DNA of 64,000 nt from Tomocerus qinae (lineage: Eukaryota; Arthropoda; Collembola; Entomobryomorpha; Tomoceridae): assembly GCA_020055645.1 (NCBI GenBank), contig CM034546.1:25110001-25174000 (forward strand), given 5' to 3'. The position numbers were made by a program, and so were the translations under genes. Below are positions 1-11,848 of this stretch, one piece after another. How positions within the stretch are numbered: the first letter of the stretch is position 1; each line of letters starts with the position of its first letter. Below the pieces are notes generated by a model that saw nothing but the letters and a program-made list of their open reading frames with translations, ran no database searches and was not told the origin of the DNA.

Positions 1-690
1 AGTCACAAAAAATGTGCCGAACTAATTCAATATATCGTGAAAAGGTGAGCAATGAATGTTTACAGGAAGAACTATGATTAACTGCATTTTAACTTAGATA
101 GAGATAAGCACTTGCCAACACTGCTTTGTTAACTAATTTAATAAAGGATGTGAATTAGTTCTTCATCAAATGCTTTGTTGGAGCAACACAAAAGAAAGTT
201 AATTTGCATGCATATCACATCATTACGGTTCTTCAAATCCTTTACTAGATTAATATTATTTGGATAACAATCTTTCTCGATTCATGACCATATTTGACAT
301 TATTAAACACTGCCTAAGCATTGTATAAAATATACTAATCTCTATTAAACAACTCATAAAATATCTGTTTAAAAACATGAAATATGTTTAAATACAAAAT
401 TTTCTACTGCAAAGGTATTTATTATTATATTTCGAACTTTGGAAGAACTATGAGGCTAAAGACATCATTAAACATTAAACAAACTCCAGAGTTGTACATG
501 TGAAAAGATTTTCTCGAGTCCGGTTAGTTGCCTTTGTACCTATCACTAGAGTGAAATGATACTGACCAGGTGTCCAAAGTCCACATCATTATAACTAATG
601 ATGCAAATCTTATGTTACAATAAGAAATCCTAAACTGCCCGATGGACTTTCTTTGGAAACTCTTATATTATGTATTAACGAACTGAATCT
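1..690 (+). repeat. Left arm of a diverged inverted duplication
   Basis: Segments here recur in the same order, reverse-complemented, in 1985-2640. Examples are the stretch around 118-147 against 2585-2612, the block with GAGCAACACAAAA near 180 against the one near 2450, and the best-kept block at 590-670 against 1990-2100. The arms are clearly diverged, with many substitutions and small indels. The left arm starts at or before the window edge. No coding potential is seen. Confidence 0.7.
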
Positions 691-1984
691 GAAATATGTA
701 ATAGAATATCAGTATGTATTTAGTATATAGTATTTTGTATGGTTTTCACATTTGCTTTCTCCTTATAATTACCATAGTCATGATAGATGTCATGAACAGT
801 TAATAAAGTTTCATTTGTTTATGAAAGTTCACAAATTGCTAATTTCCTATAATACTCTTCTTACGATTGGACACAAAAATAAAACCTATACAATATATAA
901 TAGTAGTTCTGGGTCAATGATAATGTAAAATTTTAGCATTAGGTGGAAAAATTATACGATTGGGTATATTTATTATTACTACTACCATATATAAGTAAAA
1001 CAATAAATGCCTAATAATATGAGCCCCTTGCTGCTATTTTTCATTGTATAGCGTACAGACTGCTGGGTATATACATATTACGTGTCTAGTATGGCTATAG
1101 AGGATCAAATGTCACACACTATAATTATTCTCCGTGATAGTTCAAGAAAGTGTATAGAAAAACGGCTCCTGTCTAACTGCGAGGGGGACATATAATTAAA
1201 GTGACAAATAAATATTCTTATTGCGGTCGGACGGTATATTATTATGATTTATAGGATCCCCTAAAAAATCTTGAGTACTATACTATTAAATTGAGTACTC
1301 TAAAATGTAGGCCTTTACATCGTACATAAAGAATGCATTCTGGCTGAAAAAGCATGAAGAAGTGATTTATACCAGCATAGCACTCCGTATTAAAGGGAGT
1401 TATAATGTCATTGGAACTTTCAAGACAGATTTACATTTATTGATTAATGTATACAAATATGCATCTTTTCTTGTCGCGATTGTAATGAGACTCACCCTCA
1501 CATATTTTAATATTTCGTACATAGTAAGAATACATATGGCCTATTGTACATTATAATATTCATGAATTGTACGGCCAAGTATTTATTCACAAAGTAAAAC
1601 AACATGGTAATCTACAGAGTGTAATCTTTTCAAGAAAATATAACAATATGGTATTTTTCTACAAGTCTGAAAGTTGCTAAATCGTAGATTCATACTCCAT
1701 GCCCTGCTTAATTCCTTTCTCTCTTGACACTCTGCTTTAACATAATTACTAAACTGTATAATATTTACAGGACATCAAAAAATGATGAATCTCTAGAAAC
1801 ATTGTTTGTTTTTTCTTTGTGTATCCAGAAACATGAACCTATTAACAATGGCAGTTGAAGAAGTGATAATTATTTCACTTACACAAGTGTGTAAATGAGA
1901 AATGTTTTGAATTTCAAGGAATAGAATAATTTGGCTCAATTACAATACCTGAAACAATTATACCTGAAAAACAGATAGTGATAC
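691..1984. other. Spacer between inverted arms, no gene seen
   Basis: AT-rich sequence with no convincing reading frame, no terminal repeats and no match to other parts of the window that I could see. A 64-codon open frame at 1362-1556 has no recognisable features and is probably chance. Confidence 0.5.
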
Positions 1985-2640
1985 TCTGTTACATATTTTG
2001 TTATTACATAAAAGAGCTTCCAAAGAAAGTCCATCGGGAAGTTTGGGATTTCTTATTGTAACTTGAGATTTGCCTCATTAGTTATAATGATGTAGACAGT
2101 AGACACATGGTCAGGTTCTCATATTTCACTGTGTGCTACTTACAAAGGCAAGTGAACGGACTGGAGAAAGTATTTTCACAAGTACGACTCTATAGAATAT
2201 TATGCTTCCTGATGTCTTCAGCGTCATTGTTCCTTCCTACATAATAAAAATTTTCAAACTAGATGTTTTCATATATTGATGCACAGCTATTTTATTATTT
2301 GTTCCATAGCGTTTATTACAATGTCTAAGAATGTCAAACATAAATAAATTCAAGTCAGAATGTTATTCCAACAGTATTGCTCTAACTAAGCATTTGGGAA
2401 TCAGAATGCTATGCATATAAATCAACTTGATTTTGTGTTGCTCAAACGAAGTTAGTAATACCAATCGAAATAATTTATGAAGACTCTATTTTCTGTTCAT
2501 GTTTAACTGAATATAACTTTATTTGGATACCGCGCGAAAACGTTTGTAACTGTAGTTCAAGATTTTATATGGAACTAAGTTTACTTTATTAATTAGTTGA
2601 CAAAGCAGTTTTAACCAGAAATTACCAAAGTAATCTTATT
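1985..2640 (-). repeat. Right arm of the diverged inverted duplication
   Basis: Reverse complement of this stretch is colinear with 1-690. The strongest shared part is 1990-2110, which pairs with about 575-680. With a spacer near 1.3 kb, the arrangement could be an old foldback element or an inverted segmental duplication. Confidence 0.7.
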
Positions 2641-4692
2641 GTCTTAGATAATAATTGCTTGCCTTTATAATGTATGCTATAATTAATCAATTCGGTACAT
2701 TTTAAGTGCCTTAGTTATCGTTAATTACAATTTAATGTATATAACACAATTCGATTCAATGTTTATAAGTCCACAATATATAATATAGTATATTATATAA
2801 TCAGTAAGATTTTCAATAAAACATTCGGTTAAACATGAAATACTTTAAGGCAACTAAATTGTCTAGTATAAGTTGTAATAGTATACCATTCAATTTGTTT
2901 GCTAGGTACATTTTTAAATGATCCTTATTCAAGAGAAATAAAGTTATTTTTCATTTGATTTTACACCATATAATTATTTTTGTTAGTATATCTAATTGTT
3001 TTAGTAAGGTACAATTTTGTAAAGTAAGGAAAGATAAAAACACGGAAGATTAACTTGGTGTTTGTTGAGTTATTAGTTGAAGATTTAAGGTGGACATGAA
3101 GGCACTATGAAGGACAGAGTTTGGCGAATGCAACATAGCTAAGGATATTGTCCCAACACATCAGTTTAATAAGAAATGTGTGTTGACAATAACCTAAGCT
3201 GTGTTTATTACCGAGTACTGTTATACTTGAGTTAGAGGCTGTGAACGACGAACGTGGCACTAATTGAGGTTGAAAACGTATTTATTTAAGGGTGAATAGA
3301 AATCATAGTTTTTTAATTGTGGAGTACTTAGCTTTTATTAGAGCAGTAGATTACATGGCTGTTGGAGGTCGAGAAGTGAGTTGTTTCAAGTGTTGACTTT
3401 TGCTGTAAAATATCATGTCTATGCTGGTGAAACAAAGATGCGTCTTGGCCTCGCCAACATAAACATCATATTGTTTAAATTTATTACAGCTAAAATAAAT
3501 CCATGTCTTCCTCTGAATATCTTCATCTCGAAGATGTTCACGTAAGACTGAAGTGAATGGAAAAGAAATGTAGGAACAAGAAGGAGTAGTTTGAGGCAAG
3601 TAGAATTGCAAAGTCATGTAATGTAATGCAGATTTGGCTGGTGGTTCTGAGTGTAGGGCCGATGCTTATATTATCATTGGTTAGTCGATCGTAACTTTCT
3701 TCTACAGCGCAGCGCCTCTCTTTAAATTCCTTGATTCAAAAACACTTTCTTAGTGTTTCTCGGGCTCTCTTCTCTCTATTAAGGATATTCTCCATTTTTC
3801 GACTATTTCTTTCCACGCTATTTGCAACTGCTCCACCTTTTGCTATTTCATCTTACGGGGCCGAGCCTGAGTGAGAACTTACCCAACTGTAAACTAATGG
3901 TAGCAGATTTAATCCTACAGAATTTAATTTATGCTGCTCCCAGTCGGCTCCGTACAACAAAAATGAGGTCTAGATTCACAAAGGAGAAAATTCTTTTTCG
4001 TAAAATATCAGCTGCAGACAACCTGGCTAAAAAAAATTTAAATCACCATGGAATTCGTAATTAGTTTTACATTTATTCGTATCTAGTCCTTTGCATGGTA
4101 AGATACTCACAGTAAATATTGAATTCATAGTATTTGTAAGAGTGGCATGATGCGTTTTAATTTTTAATAGAAGTAATATGCAAAATTTTAAAAAGGTTTT
4201 TAAAGTAGTAAACATTTAAAAATGTATATAATCTGTTTTCTTTATAGACACATTAAACAAAGTATAACAAAATTGCTTAATAAAGATAAGTTAATAAATA
4301 AATAATGCTAATTAATAAAGTTAGACTTTATATGATTAAATCGGCTTAATTATGATCATATCTTGTACGAGATGCATTATTAATTACCTCGTGTATAGGG
4401 TTATCAAAATCAATTGGAATTCTTTCTGTTTGAAATTATGTTTTTGATTTGTTTAATTAAATAAAGTTTTTTCGTAGAAGAAAGCTTTAATATTACTAGT
4501 ATAAACTGGATTATGTAGACATAAAGCCACGAAACACTTATTTTTTCCAATTTTTGTCCTCTGATACAGGTATAATTAAATTAAAACAATATAGTTTTAA
4601 TAGTTTAATGGACCACTTTAATTAAAAGGTTAATGTTCTGTTTTCTATATTATTACTTGGTATTAACGATCAGTAACAATACAGTCGTTGAA
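2641..4692. other. Intergenic, no gene recognised
   Basis: AT-rich sequence with scattered AATAAA motifs. The only open frames (minus strand 3351-3617, plus strand 3822-4064) show no domain, signal or conserved partner in the window. A somewhat more GC-balanced part lies at 3640-3960. Confidence 0.4.
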
Positions 4693-5410
4693 GACAGAAA
4701 TTATTTGATATAGGAAAATAAAAAACCCGAGGTGTTCAAAAAACATTGCTAACTACTTTTTTATGTCCGCTTTATGGGTGTGAACTAACATCTTTAGTCG
4801 GAAAAACTAATTTATCAGTGTTTCAGGGGCTATGTAGTAAAACATGTCCAAATCGGAATATGAAATAGCTCCAAAAATACTAAACGGATTTGGATGAAAC
4901 TTGGACCAGATGTCGACCATTACCTTATCTCGGGTCGATTTTTGAATTTTTGAAAAATTCGCATTTCTTCCCTTTCAAAATTACAAAATAAATTTTGAAA
5001 TAGGCGGTTTTTCATACAAGGAATTTTTTAATCAAAATTCCAATGGATTGAAATTAAAGCGCTTTATAAATAATGGTTAATGGACAGAAATGGATTTTCG
5101 AAATTGTTGACCTCTACGAGATGTCAGGGGTCAAATTTCATTTTTCGTCGAAAAATGCCCATGTTAGGTGTTGTTCGTAAGCTAACGATATAGTAAAGGC
5201 CAAATATTTACATATTTTGGCAAACGAGTACTTCATAAACAGGTCAAGGGTCATGTTTGTCACAATTGGAATCTTTGATGCACAAGCTATCCCGCTAAGT
5301 ACCTAGTGCATCCTGCATTTGGGTACATACTAGCCATAACCCATTTTATGCATACGCTTGTGCCTGTTCCAGTGCCTACCTAATACATGGCAAAATCACC
5401 TTCATATGCA

Positions 5411-5574
5411 GAAAGATGTATTTAGGGGGGTGCTAAGGTGCTTAAGCACCCCCTAAATTTTCCAAAAACACACTAGATAATTCTTAAAAATTGATAAAAA
5501 TTAGTTTTATACATAAGAAAAAACTGCTCGTATGTTTAAGCACCCCCTTAATTTGATTTCTAGATACGCCCTTG
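5411..5574. mobile_element. hAT-type MITE with 8 bp target duplication
   Basis: A 164 bp insertion inside the left side of the foldback element. It is flanked by perfect 8 bp direct repeats CATATGCA (5403-5410 and 5575-5582). The right end reads inward as CAAGGGCGTATCTAG and the left as GAAAGATGTATTTAG; both are followed by AGGGGGGTGC/AAGGGGGTGC-type tracts. An 8 bp duplication with such ends is typical of hAT superfamily elements. It is non-coding. Related end fragments occur at 32854-33022. Confidence 0.8.
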
Positions 5575-6229
5575 CATATGCATTGTAGTAAATGGTCCTG
5601 ATTATTCTTCCTTAAATGAGCTCTTGGCTGTCAGTGGTTCTGTTTGTAGCTAATTCCCTGGTTTTATTCATAAGTTTTCGTAATTAGCTTTGTAATCATA
5701 CTAAACCAATTAATTGCTTACCAGCTTGAACATCTGAAACTCTTCTCTGTCGGCTGACATGCAGGTTTTTGGGAAGAAGAATAAGATTAATTTCATTACC
5801 TAACAGTCATTTTAGCATCAGAAGGTATACCCGCATGGAATGTAATATCGGTAGACAATGAATGATGTGTAAGTCGTGCAATTCAAACTATTTGTCAGGT
5901 GACAGAATTTGATAAGCAAAAGAGTAAATTTTGCATACTATGCAATCAATTAGGTCTCGAGAGATAATGAGGTATACTGAAGTTTGAACTAAAAAAGTAC
6001 ACTGTGAGCTGAAAGAAAACAGAATTAGGCTTACTGGAGGTATTCCAGTGTGACACGGTAGAAGATAATTAGGTTAGTAATTAAACAATTCTTAGTATTT
6101 TGTTACTACTGCTATGCATTTTGAAAGTAATATAGTTACGTGTAACTATATATAATTATTCGCTTAACCAAAAAATTCTCATCATTTAGTGGGTCACCTG
6201 TCTTGTCATATACCGATTTAATTATAGAG

Positions 6230-6300
6230 CAAGGACGTATAGAGGGAGGGGTGGGTTTTACGGGCTGAAGGCCCCCCCCCCAAAATCCAAGAAAAGGGGA
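6230..6300. mobile_element. Fragment resembling the same hAT-type end
   Basis: CAAGGACGTATAGAGGG followed by G- and C-runs resembles the termini of the MITE at 5411-5574. No partner end or target duplication was found, so this is a tentative relic. Confidence 0.35.
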
Positions 6301-7604
6301 ATTTTTTTCTCAAAATAAGGTCGTGTTTGTCACAATTGGAATCTTAGATGCACAAGCTATCCCGCTAAGTAGTGCATCCTGCATTTGGGTACATACTAGC
6401 CATAAACCATTTTATACATACGCTTGTGCCTGTTCCAGTGCCTACCTAATACATGGCAAAATATCTTTAGCTTTCCTGACAATTTACACACTTGTATACA
6501 TCTGTTTGCTTCTCTGCCATTATTATTCATGAAAAAGATATGTTAATGAGTGTCATTAATCCTAAACTGGCAAATTTTTGAAGCCCAACAATTGGATTTT
6601 GAAAAACAAAGTATTTAAGATGAGTTGGGGACAAAAATACTTTCTGCAGGAAAAAGTGTAGTTAAATATTTAGAAAGTGACATAATTTTTATGACATTTG
6701 ACAATCACATCTTTTTCATTTCGATGTAATAACTTTTTGTATCCTAAGCATTCTATTTGACAACACATATAACATTACGATGCTATAGATCAATTGTATT
6801 AGATTGAGTAAGCAAACAGATATAGACATGTCTGTAAATTGGCAAAGCTAAAGACATTTTGCCATGTATTAGGTAGGCACTGGAACAGGCACAAGCGTAT
6901 GAATAAAATGGGTTATGGCCAGTATGTACCCAAATGCAGGATGCACTAGGTACTTAGCGGGATAGCTTGTGCATCAACAATTGTGACAAACATGACCCTT
7001 GACCTGTTTATGAAGTACTCGTTTGCCAAAATATGTAAATATTTGGCCTTTACTATATCGTTAGCTTACGAACAACACCTAACATGGGCATTTTTCGACG
7101 AAAAATGAAATTTGACCCCTGACATCTCGTAGAGGTCAACAATTTCGAAAATCCATTTCTGTCCATTAACCATTATTTATAAAGCGCTTTAATTTCAATC
7201 CATTGGAATTTTGATTAAAAAATTCCTTGTATGAAAAACCGCCTATTTCAAAATTTATTTTGTAATTTTGAAAGGGAAGAAATGCGAATTTTTCAAAAAT
7301 TCAAAAATCGACCCGAGATAAGGTAATGGTCGACATCTGGTCCAAGTTTCATCCAAATCCGTTTAGTATTTTTGGAGCTATTTCATATTCCGATTTGGAC
7401 GTGTTTTACTACATAGCCCCTGAAACACTGATAAATTAATTTTTCCGACTAAAGATGTTAGTTCACACCCATAAAGCGGACATAACAAAGTAGTTAGCAA
7501 TGTTTTTTGAACACCTCGGGTTTTTTATTTTCCTATATCAAATAATTTCTGTCTGAACTGTTATGGTTCAAGTATTTTCATTATATTATTACATCATTAT
7601 TTTC

Positions 7605-7890
7605 ATGAAAATACAAAATGTTTCCTTTCAAATTTTCATATCTGCATTACTGATTGCCAAATCGACCGTAAAATATGTTAGTTTCAACATTTGTTCAGAA
7701 CGAGATTACACAACCTGAATAACTTCGGTGACAAATATATTATGCAACCAAATAATGTCGACAACCAAAGATTGTACAGGCCTTGTACAATGTCTTCAAC
7801 ATCATTTGAGATATTCAAAATTGAATTTACCTACTGCAAAATATGCGATATAAATATTGTTATTGGGGGCCATGGAGTTACATATTATTA
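7605..7890 (+). pseudogene. 5' fragment of an A-type ionotropic receptor gene
   Basis: From ATG at 7605 it encodes a signal-peptide-like start and the NH2-terminal IR region (SERD, LYRP, CDINIVIGGHG) shared with the intact genes at 8718 and 14956. A small deletion near 7714 causes a frameshift and early stop; homology continues in another frame (7715-7885) and then fades. The remaining roughly 540 codons, including all membrane segments, are missing. It directly follows the foldback element. Confidence 0.8.
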
Positions 7891-8084
7891 TGATAGCTAC
7901 ATGACTTTGGGACTTGGGATAAACAACATTTTCTATTTAAATTTTACATTGCCATTGCAACAATATCAATTTACAAAAGACAAAAATCAAAAAGGGTCAT
8001 ACAATCCTATATATTATGCAGTGTAAACGCGATTGTTAAAAAGACATTTTAGTTTTTTATCTGTGTGATGCTTTTGTGATAACA

Positions 8085-8574
8085 GTATATCAAATTTATT
8101 ATCATCAATTACATTAGCTTACTCTTAATTCATTTAATGACTGCTTAATTAATGATTATCTCGTGAGTGGTGATTATGAGCAAATGTATTGGATTCGTTT
8201 CATTTCTAAAGTATTTCTACCATCTGTGTAATTAAGTAAATTTCTTTATTCGGAGAACTCTCATTTAACAACACCGATAATTAATAAATAGAATACACAA
8301 CACTTCCCAATATTCATTTTGGTTTAGTGGCCCTTGCAATTAAGTTAAATCATTAGTTAATTTGAGTATTTTTCATGAAATATCACGCACACTCACAAAC
8401 GATAATGATTTTGGCGAACAATATTAAAGTGGTCAAGTAGACTAAAAACAAAAAAGTGTTTTCATAATATCATACCTGGAATAAATGTAATTGGATATTT
8501 GAGATTATTGTTTCTAATTTACTCACACCTTCTCAAACTAACGATGATAATGTGATTAAAACTGCCAGTATCAT
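8085..8574 (+). repeat. Intergenic module upstream of A-type IR genes
   Basis: This stretch is shared by eye with about 14270-14810, 20180-20785 and, twice, 29640-30020 and 30460-30990. Shared landmarks are a TTATAATCAT-type motif, a block around CATTTCTAAAGTATTTCTACC and an AACGATGATAATGTG-like block. It shows that gene and flanking DNA were duplicated together. Confidence 0.75.
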
Positions 8575-8717
8575 TTGTTGCCTTTTATCTACCATACTAA
8601 AAGCGACCAATTCAATTAAAAGGTGTTCAGTTTCTTTTTGATATCGGTACTTTGCATTTTGCAATAGAATTTAGCGACACTGCCATCATTGCTATTCAGG
8701 TTTTGTTTTATTTCAAC
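8575..8717 (+). promoter_or_regulatory. Putative A-type IR promoter and 5' leader
   Basis: The block CTTTTATCTACC, then AATTAAAAGGTG directly followed by TTCAGTTTC, is conserved upstream of all three A copies (here, 14820-14955, 31022-31153). TCAGTT matches the arthropod initiator consensus and lies about 90 bases before the ATG. No convincing TATA box is placed 30 bases upstream. Function is inferred from conservation only. Confidence 0.4.
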
Positions 8718-10589
8718 ATGAAAACCCAAGTTTTCCCCCGCTTTTTACTGATATTTGTTTCATTGCGTGTAAAATGGACTGTAAAATGTCTCAATTTAGA
8801 CATTTCCTCAGAACGGGATTGTACAATACATCTGACTAACTTCGGTGACAAACATTTAAGCGATCAAGTAATCTTCGACAACCAAAGATTGTACAGGACT
8901 TGGACAATATCATCAACGTCTTTCGCCATATCCAAAATTGAATTTACCTACAACGAAATATGCGACATAAATATCGTTATTGGGGGACATGGAGATGAAT
9001 ATTTCGGATTACTTGCCCAAGATTGGAATGACGTATCACTCTCCAGAATATTCAGAAGGCAATCCGTGTACTTATTCATCGTGACCAAGAACTATCACAT
9101 CCCTTCGAGAGTAATTGTCAAAAGAGATTTAGCGCATTTAAACTGCCAGATGTACTTATTCCTGATTTCCAAAAATTTCAAAAAAATTATCAAGAAGCTA
9201 TTTTTATGTCCATTTTGCGTTAGTAACAACATTCGGGTTGTCTATACGGATATACACTCTTCCCTGTATCTGGGTTCCAAATTATCAAGTGGATTTTGGG
9301 AGGATTTAAACAATAATATGAACAAAGGTAAAATATTTGTGTTTGGCGATGTAAGCAGATCAACTAGAAAATACATTGAAGACAAACCAGGAGAATATTA
9401 TGGATCGGATTTGGTGACTTTTAATCTGGCCAAAATTGTCAACGGCTCTCTTCGTTTTTACTCTCGTCTCCAAATGTCTTCATTTTTTGCTCCCACAGCC
9501 ATCGTTAGCAATATTATTCAAAACAAACTTGGACGTCTTAAATATTTACCGTATATAATAGACAAAAAGTCAATCAGTTTAATGTATTGTATGACAAGAG
9601 ACAAACTGGCTGAACAGCAGTTTTCCTATTTAGTTTGGTTATCTCCATTCCCTTGGGAAATTTGGGCATTGATTGGAACAAGTTTTTTAATAGCCTGCCC
9701 ACTTCTACGCGAAAAGTCTTTTACTAGAAAACTATTCAATATTTTGATTTTGATTTGCAGGCAGGACATCGACTTGAAAACCATTTTATACTTTATTTTG
9801 TCTATGGTGTCGTTTTTCATGGCAACCTGTTATGAAACTATCATCACAAGTCAGATTGTCGTTCCTCCTGACATTACATTGTATCAAGGATTAAATGAAT
9901 TACTTAATAATGGTTATAAAATACACAAACACATTGGGTTAAACAAAAAAAATACTGATGAAATTGGTATATTAGATATTGGAACATATATTCCAATGTT
10001 TGAAAAATACGGAATGACTACTAATCTGAAAAATTACTTCGAGTTTGACAGTTCCACAAAATTTTTAGATGTGACTTATTATCCCACTATATTATTGGAT
10101 CGTCCCCATCTAGTTTTACCAAGTCCCACTAAAATGGCCGAGATAAATGTGATTCAATTAAGACGAATAACTAAATCAGAATGCTTTATTTTACCGGAGA
10201 CGACAGCAGAAGAAAACGAATATTTTTTGTTTTATAACCATTTCAGTCATAGGTTTCTGTCATTAATGAAAACATTTGGAGAAGCTGGGCTAATTAACTT
10301 TTGGTACGGAATGGAATATTTTAGAACGATAGATATTCCTGTGTCCAGTTCGTATGCGAAAATGGATTCAAATCCTACACCTATTACAATTACATTCAAA
10401 TTGATTCATATTTTTACTTTGGCTGGTTTGAATTTATTAATACTGTGCTTACCAGCTTTGATGATAGAAATGATTCATAAAAATTGGAAAATGTATATCT
10501 TAAACACTTATATGGCTTTTCTATATGTCCTGAACAAATTAATGCATTTTTTCAATGTATTTCGTCAATGTTTAGATAACTATAGATAA
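8718..10589 (+). CDS. Divergent ionotropic receptor, subtype A (copy A1), intact
   Basis: Single-exon gene of 623 codons. The ATG at 8718 is chosen because it begins a hydrophobic signal peptide and aligns with the starts of the other copies; the frame upstream lacks an ATG. Layout: signal peptide about 1-24; a cysteine-bearing amino-terminal region (SERDC, CDINIVIGGHGDEYFG, LNCQMY, LFLCPFC); TM1 about 312-331 (PWEIWALIGTSF); a short pore-side stretch; TM2 about 355-378, running into CYETIITSQIVVPP, the IR counterpart of the iGluR gate motif; an S2 half; and TM3 about 560-585 followed by a short basic tail. This order is that of IR chemoreceptors, the ligand-gated cation channels derived from ionotropic glutamate receptors. 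The canonical glutamate-binding residues are not recognisable, as in other divergent IRs. The ligand is unknown. It is about 6.24 kb from its paralogue A2. Confidence 0.88.
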   Translation: MKTQVFPRFLLIFVSLRVKWTVKCLNLDISSERDCTIHLTNFGDKHLSDQVIFDNQRLYRTWTISSTSFAISKIEFTYNEICDINIVIGGHGDEYFGLLAQDWNDVSLSRIFRRQSVYLFIVTKNYHIPSRVIVKRDLAHLNCQMYLFLISKNFKKIIKKLFLCPFCVSNNIRVVYTDIHSSLYLGSKLSSGFWEDLNNNMNKGKIFVFGDVSRSTRKYIEDKPGEYYGSDLVTFNLAKIVNGSLRFYSRLQMSSFFAPTAIVSNIIQNKLGRLKYLPYIIDKKSISLMYCMTRDKLAEQQFSYLVWLSPFPWEIWALIGTSFLIACPLLREKSFTRKLFNILILICRQDIDLKTILYFILSMVSFFMATCYETIITSQIVVPPDITLYQGLNELLNNGYKIHKHIGLNKKNTDEIGILDIGTYIPMFEKYGMTTNLKNYFEFDSSTKFLDVTYYPTILLDRPHLVLPSPTKMAEINVIQLRRITKSECFILPETTAEENEYFLFYNHFSHRFLSLMKTFGEAGLINFWYGMEYFRTIDIPVSSSYAKMDSNPTPITITFKLIHIFTLAGLNLLILCLPALMIEMIHKNWKMYILNTYMAFLYVLNKLMHFFNVFRQCLDNYR

Positions 10590-11737
10590 ATTTTTAGTAC
10601 CTACAAAATTTAGGTTACTAGTTTTACAAAAGTATTATGAAAACTTTTGTCAGGTCAGTTATGCTTATTAGCTGTTTACAATTTACATGGTTCTTGCTGT
10701 TATGTGTTTGTCGAAAAAAAATGTTGAGATGTTGTGTAATAAGCATTAAGGTTTGCTGTACGGATCATACCATTGGTTTTTTTTTAGATGAAAGTAGTTT
10801 TAAAAAGAGTTAAAAGTAAATATTTTAAGGACTCTACTATAGCATCCAATGGAATTGCAATAAAAAAACTAATTGATATTAGGGGGGCTAATAGTGCATT
10901 TAATCGTTAATTTAGAAAGGGTCTGTGTTTTTTAAGGACGGAAATATAGGAAAGATATTTGCATAGGCTTTTTGAAACGTATCCCAAAATGATTGCTTTG
11001 GGATACATAATTGAAAATCCTTACTATGTTAAGTATGTTACTTATTAATTCTTGGTTTTATAACTTAAATATATGTAATTGGTGTTAATACTTAATACGT
11101 CCGCTTTTATTTATGATGGGTGTGACTTATAATCGCAAAATCACTACAATTTGAAATTATAACATTATATAATCACAGAGTACTATACAATCATCAATAA
11201 ATGTTTTAGAGTGTTACTAATAGAATTGATATGGAGGAGTTCAAAAATTACTTTTCTGTAGAAAGGTAAAGATTAGCTCTCGTGGAGAATAGTCTATTAT
11301 AATTCTTTCATTTCAGAGGCACTTTTGTTCAAGTTAAATATGTAGTTAATTAGTTAATTTTGTATATACATTCCAAGAAGGTTCAAAATGACTGATAATG
11401 ATGTTAATTTTGTTATTCTACCACGCGAACGCTTCCTCTTTTTCTCATTATCCTGTTCTACTAATGGAGTGCGACATTTCTAAATTTGTATCACTTACAA
11501 GGGCTAATAAGATTGCCTTACTGATTTTGATGGCCAACATTAAGAAGGCCAGGCATATTTGACATTCAAGGAAAAAGTTCCATATTATTACGTTGAGATA
11601 TAATCTTTAAAGCTAACATAACTAGTTAAGTGTTTTTATATTTAGTTCTATTTTGAGAGATTAAGAGCCCTCCTTTTCAAATTAACGATGATAGGCAACA
11701 ATATTAATAAAAGAGAAAAATAGATTAATATAAGAGT
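10590..11737 (+). repeat. Intergenic module between A and B genes
   Basis: Colinear with 16828-17995 along nearly its whole length, for example the block ATAGCATCCAATGGAATTGC and the block around AATAAATGTTTTAGAGTG. Parts recur at 26905-27410 and 33023-34310. No gene is seen. It marks the A-to-B half of a roughly 6.2 kb duplication unit. Confidence 0.8.
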
Positions 11738-11848
11738 TAAAGGTTATAAAGCTCACTTTATTTAAGCTGTCCAGTTCCACTTTGATACCTTCAATTTATT
11801 CACATCGGTTTCTAATTGCATTGACATCCTAAAATATTTCATTCCATC
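11738..11848 (+). promoter_or_regulatory. Putative TATA-type promoter of B-type IR copies
   Basis: TTATAAAGCTCACTTTATTTA precursor region: a TATAAAG at about 11741 precedes a CCAGTTCC block by about 27 bases, and the ATG is about 78 bases further. The arrangement is conserved at 17998-18100 and 27415-27521. In the intact B3 gene the first TATA is changed to TAGAAAG. Inferred from position and conservation. Confidence 0.45.

Larger units (their letters stand above)
4693..7553. mobile_element. Foldback-type element with ~700 bp inverted arms
   Basis: Arms at 4693-5400 and about 6850-7553 are near-perfect reverse complements; the outermost bases are GACAGAAATTATTTG and its complement. A 4 bp TGAA flanks both ends (4689-4692, 7554-7557), a possible target duplication. 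The inner part of the arm (about 5240-5395) is present a third time at 6323-6480 in direct orientation, so the centre is itself rearranged. No transposase frame is seen, so the element would be non-autonomous. It ends about 50 bp before an IR pseudogene fragment. Confidence 0.8.

Noticed and set aside
3351..3617. 88-codon minus-strand frame
   Set aside because: No domain, signal peptide or paralogue, and composition like the surroundings. Not enough to call a gene.
7691..8026. 111-codon frame as a small gene
   Set aside because: It is the frameshifted continuation of the IR pseudogene fragment followed by unrelated sequence.
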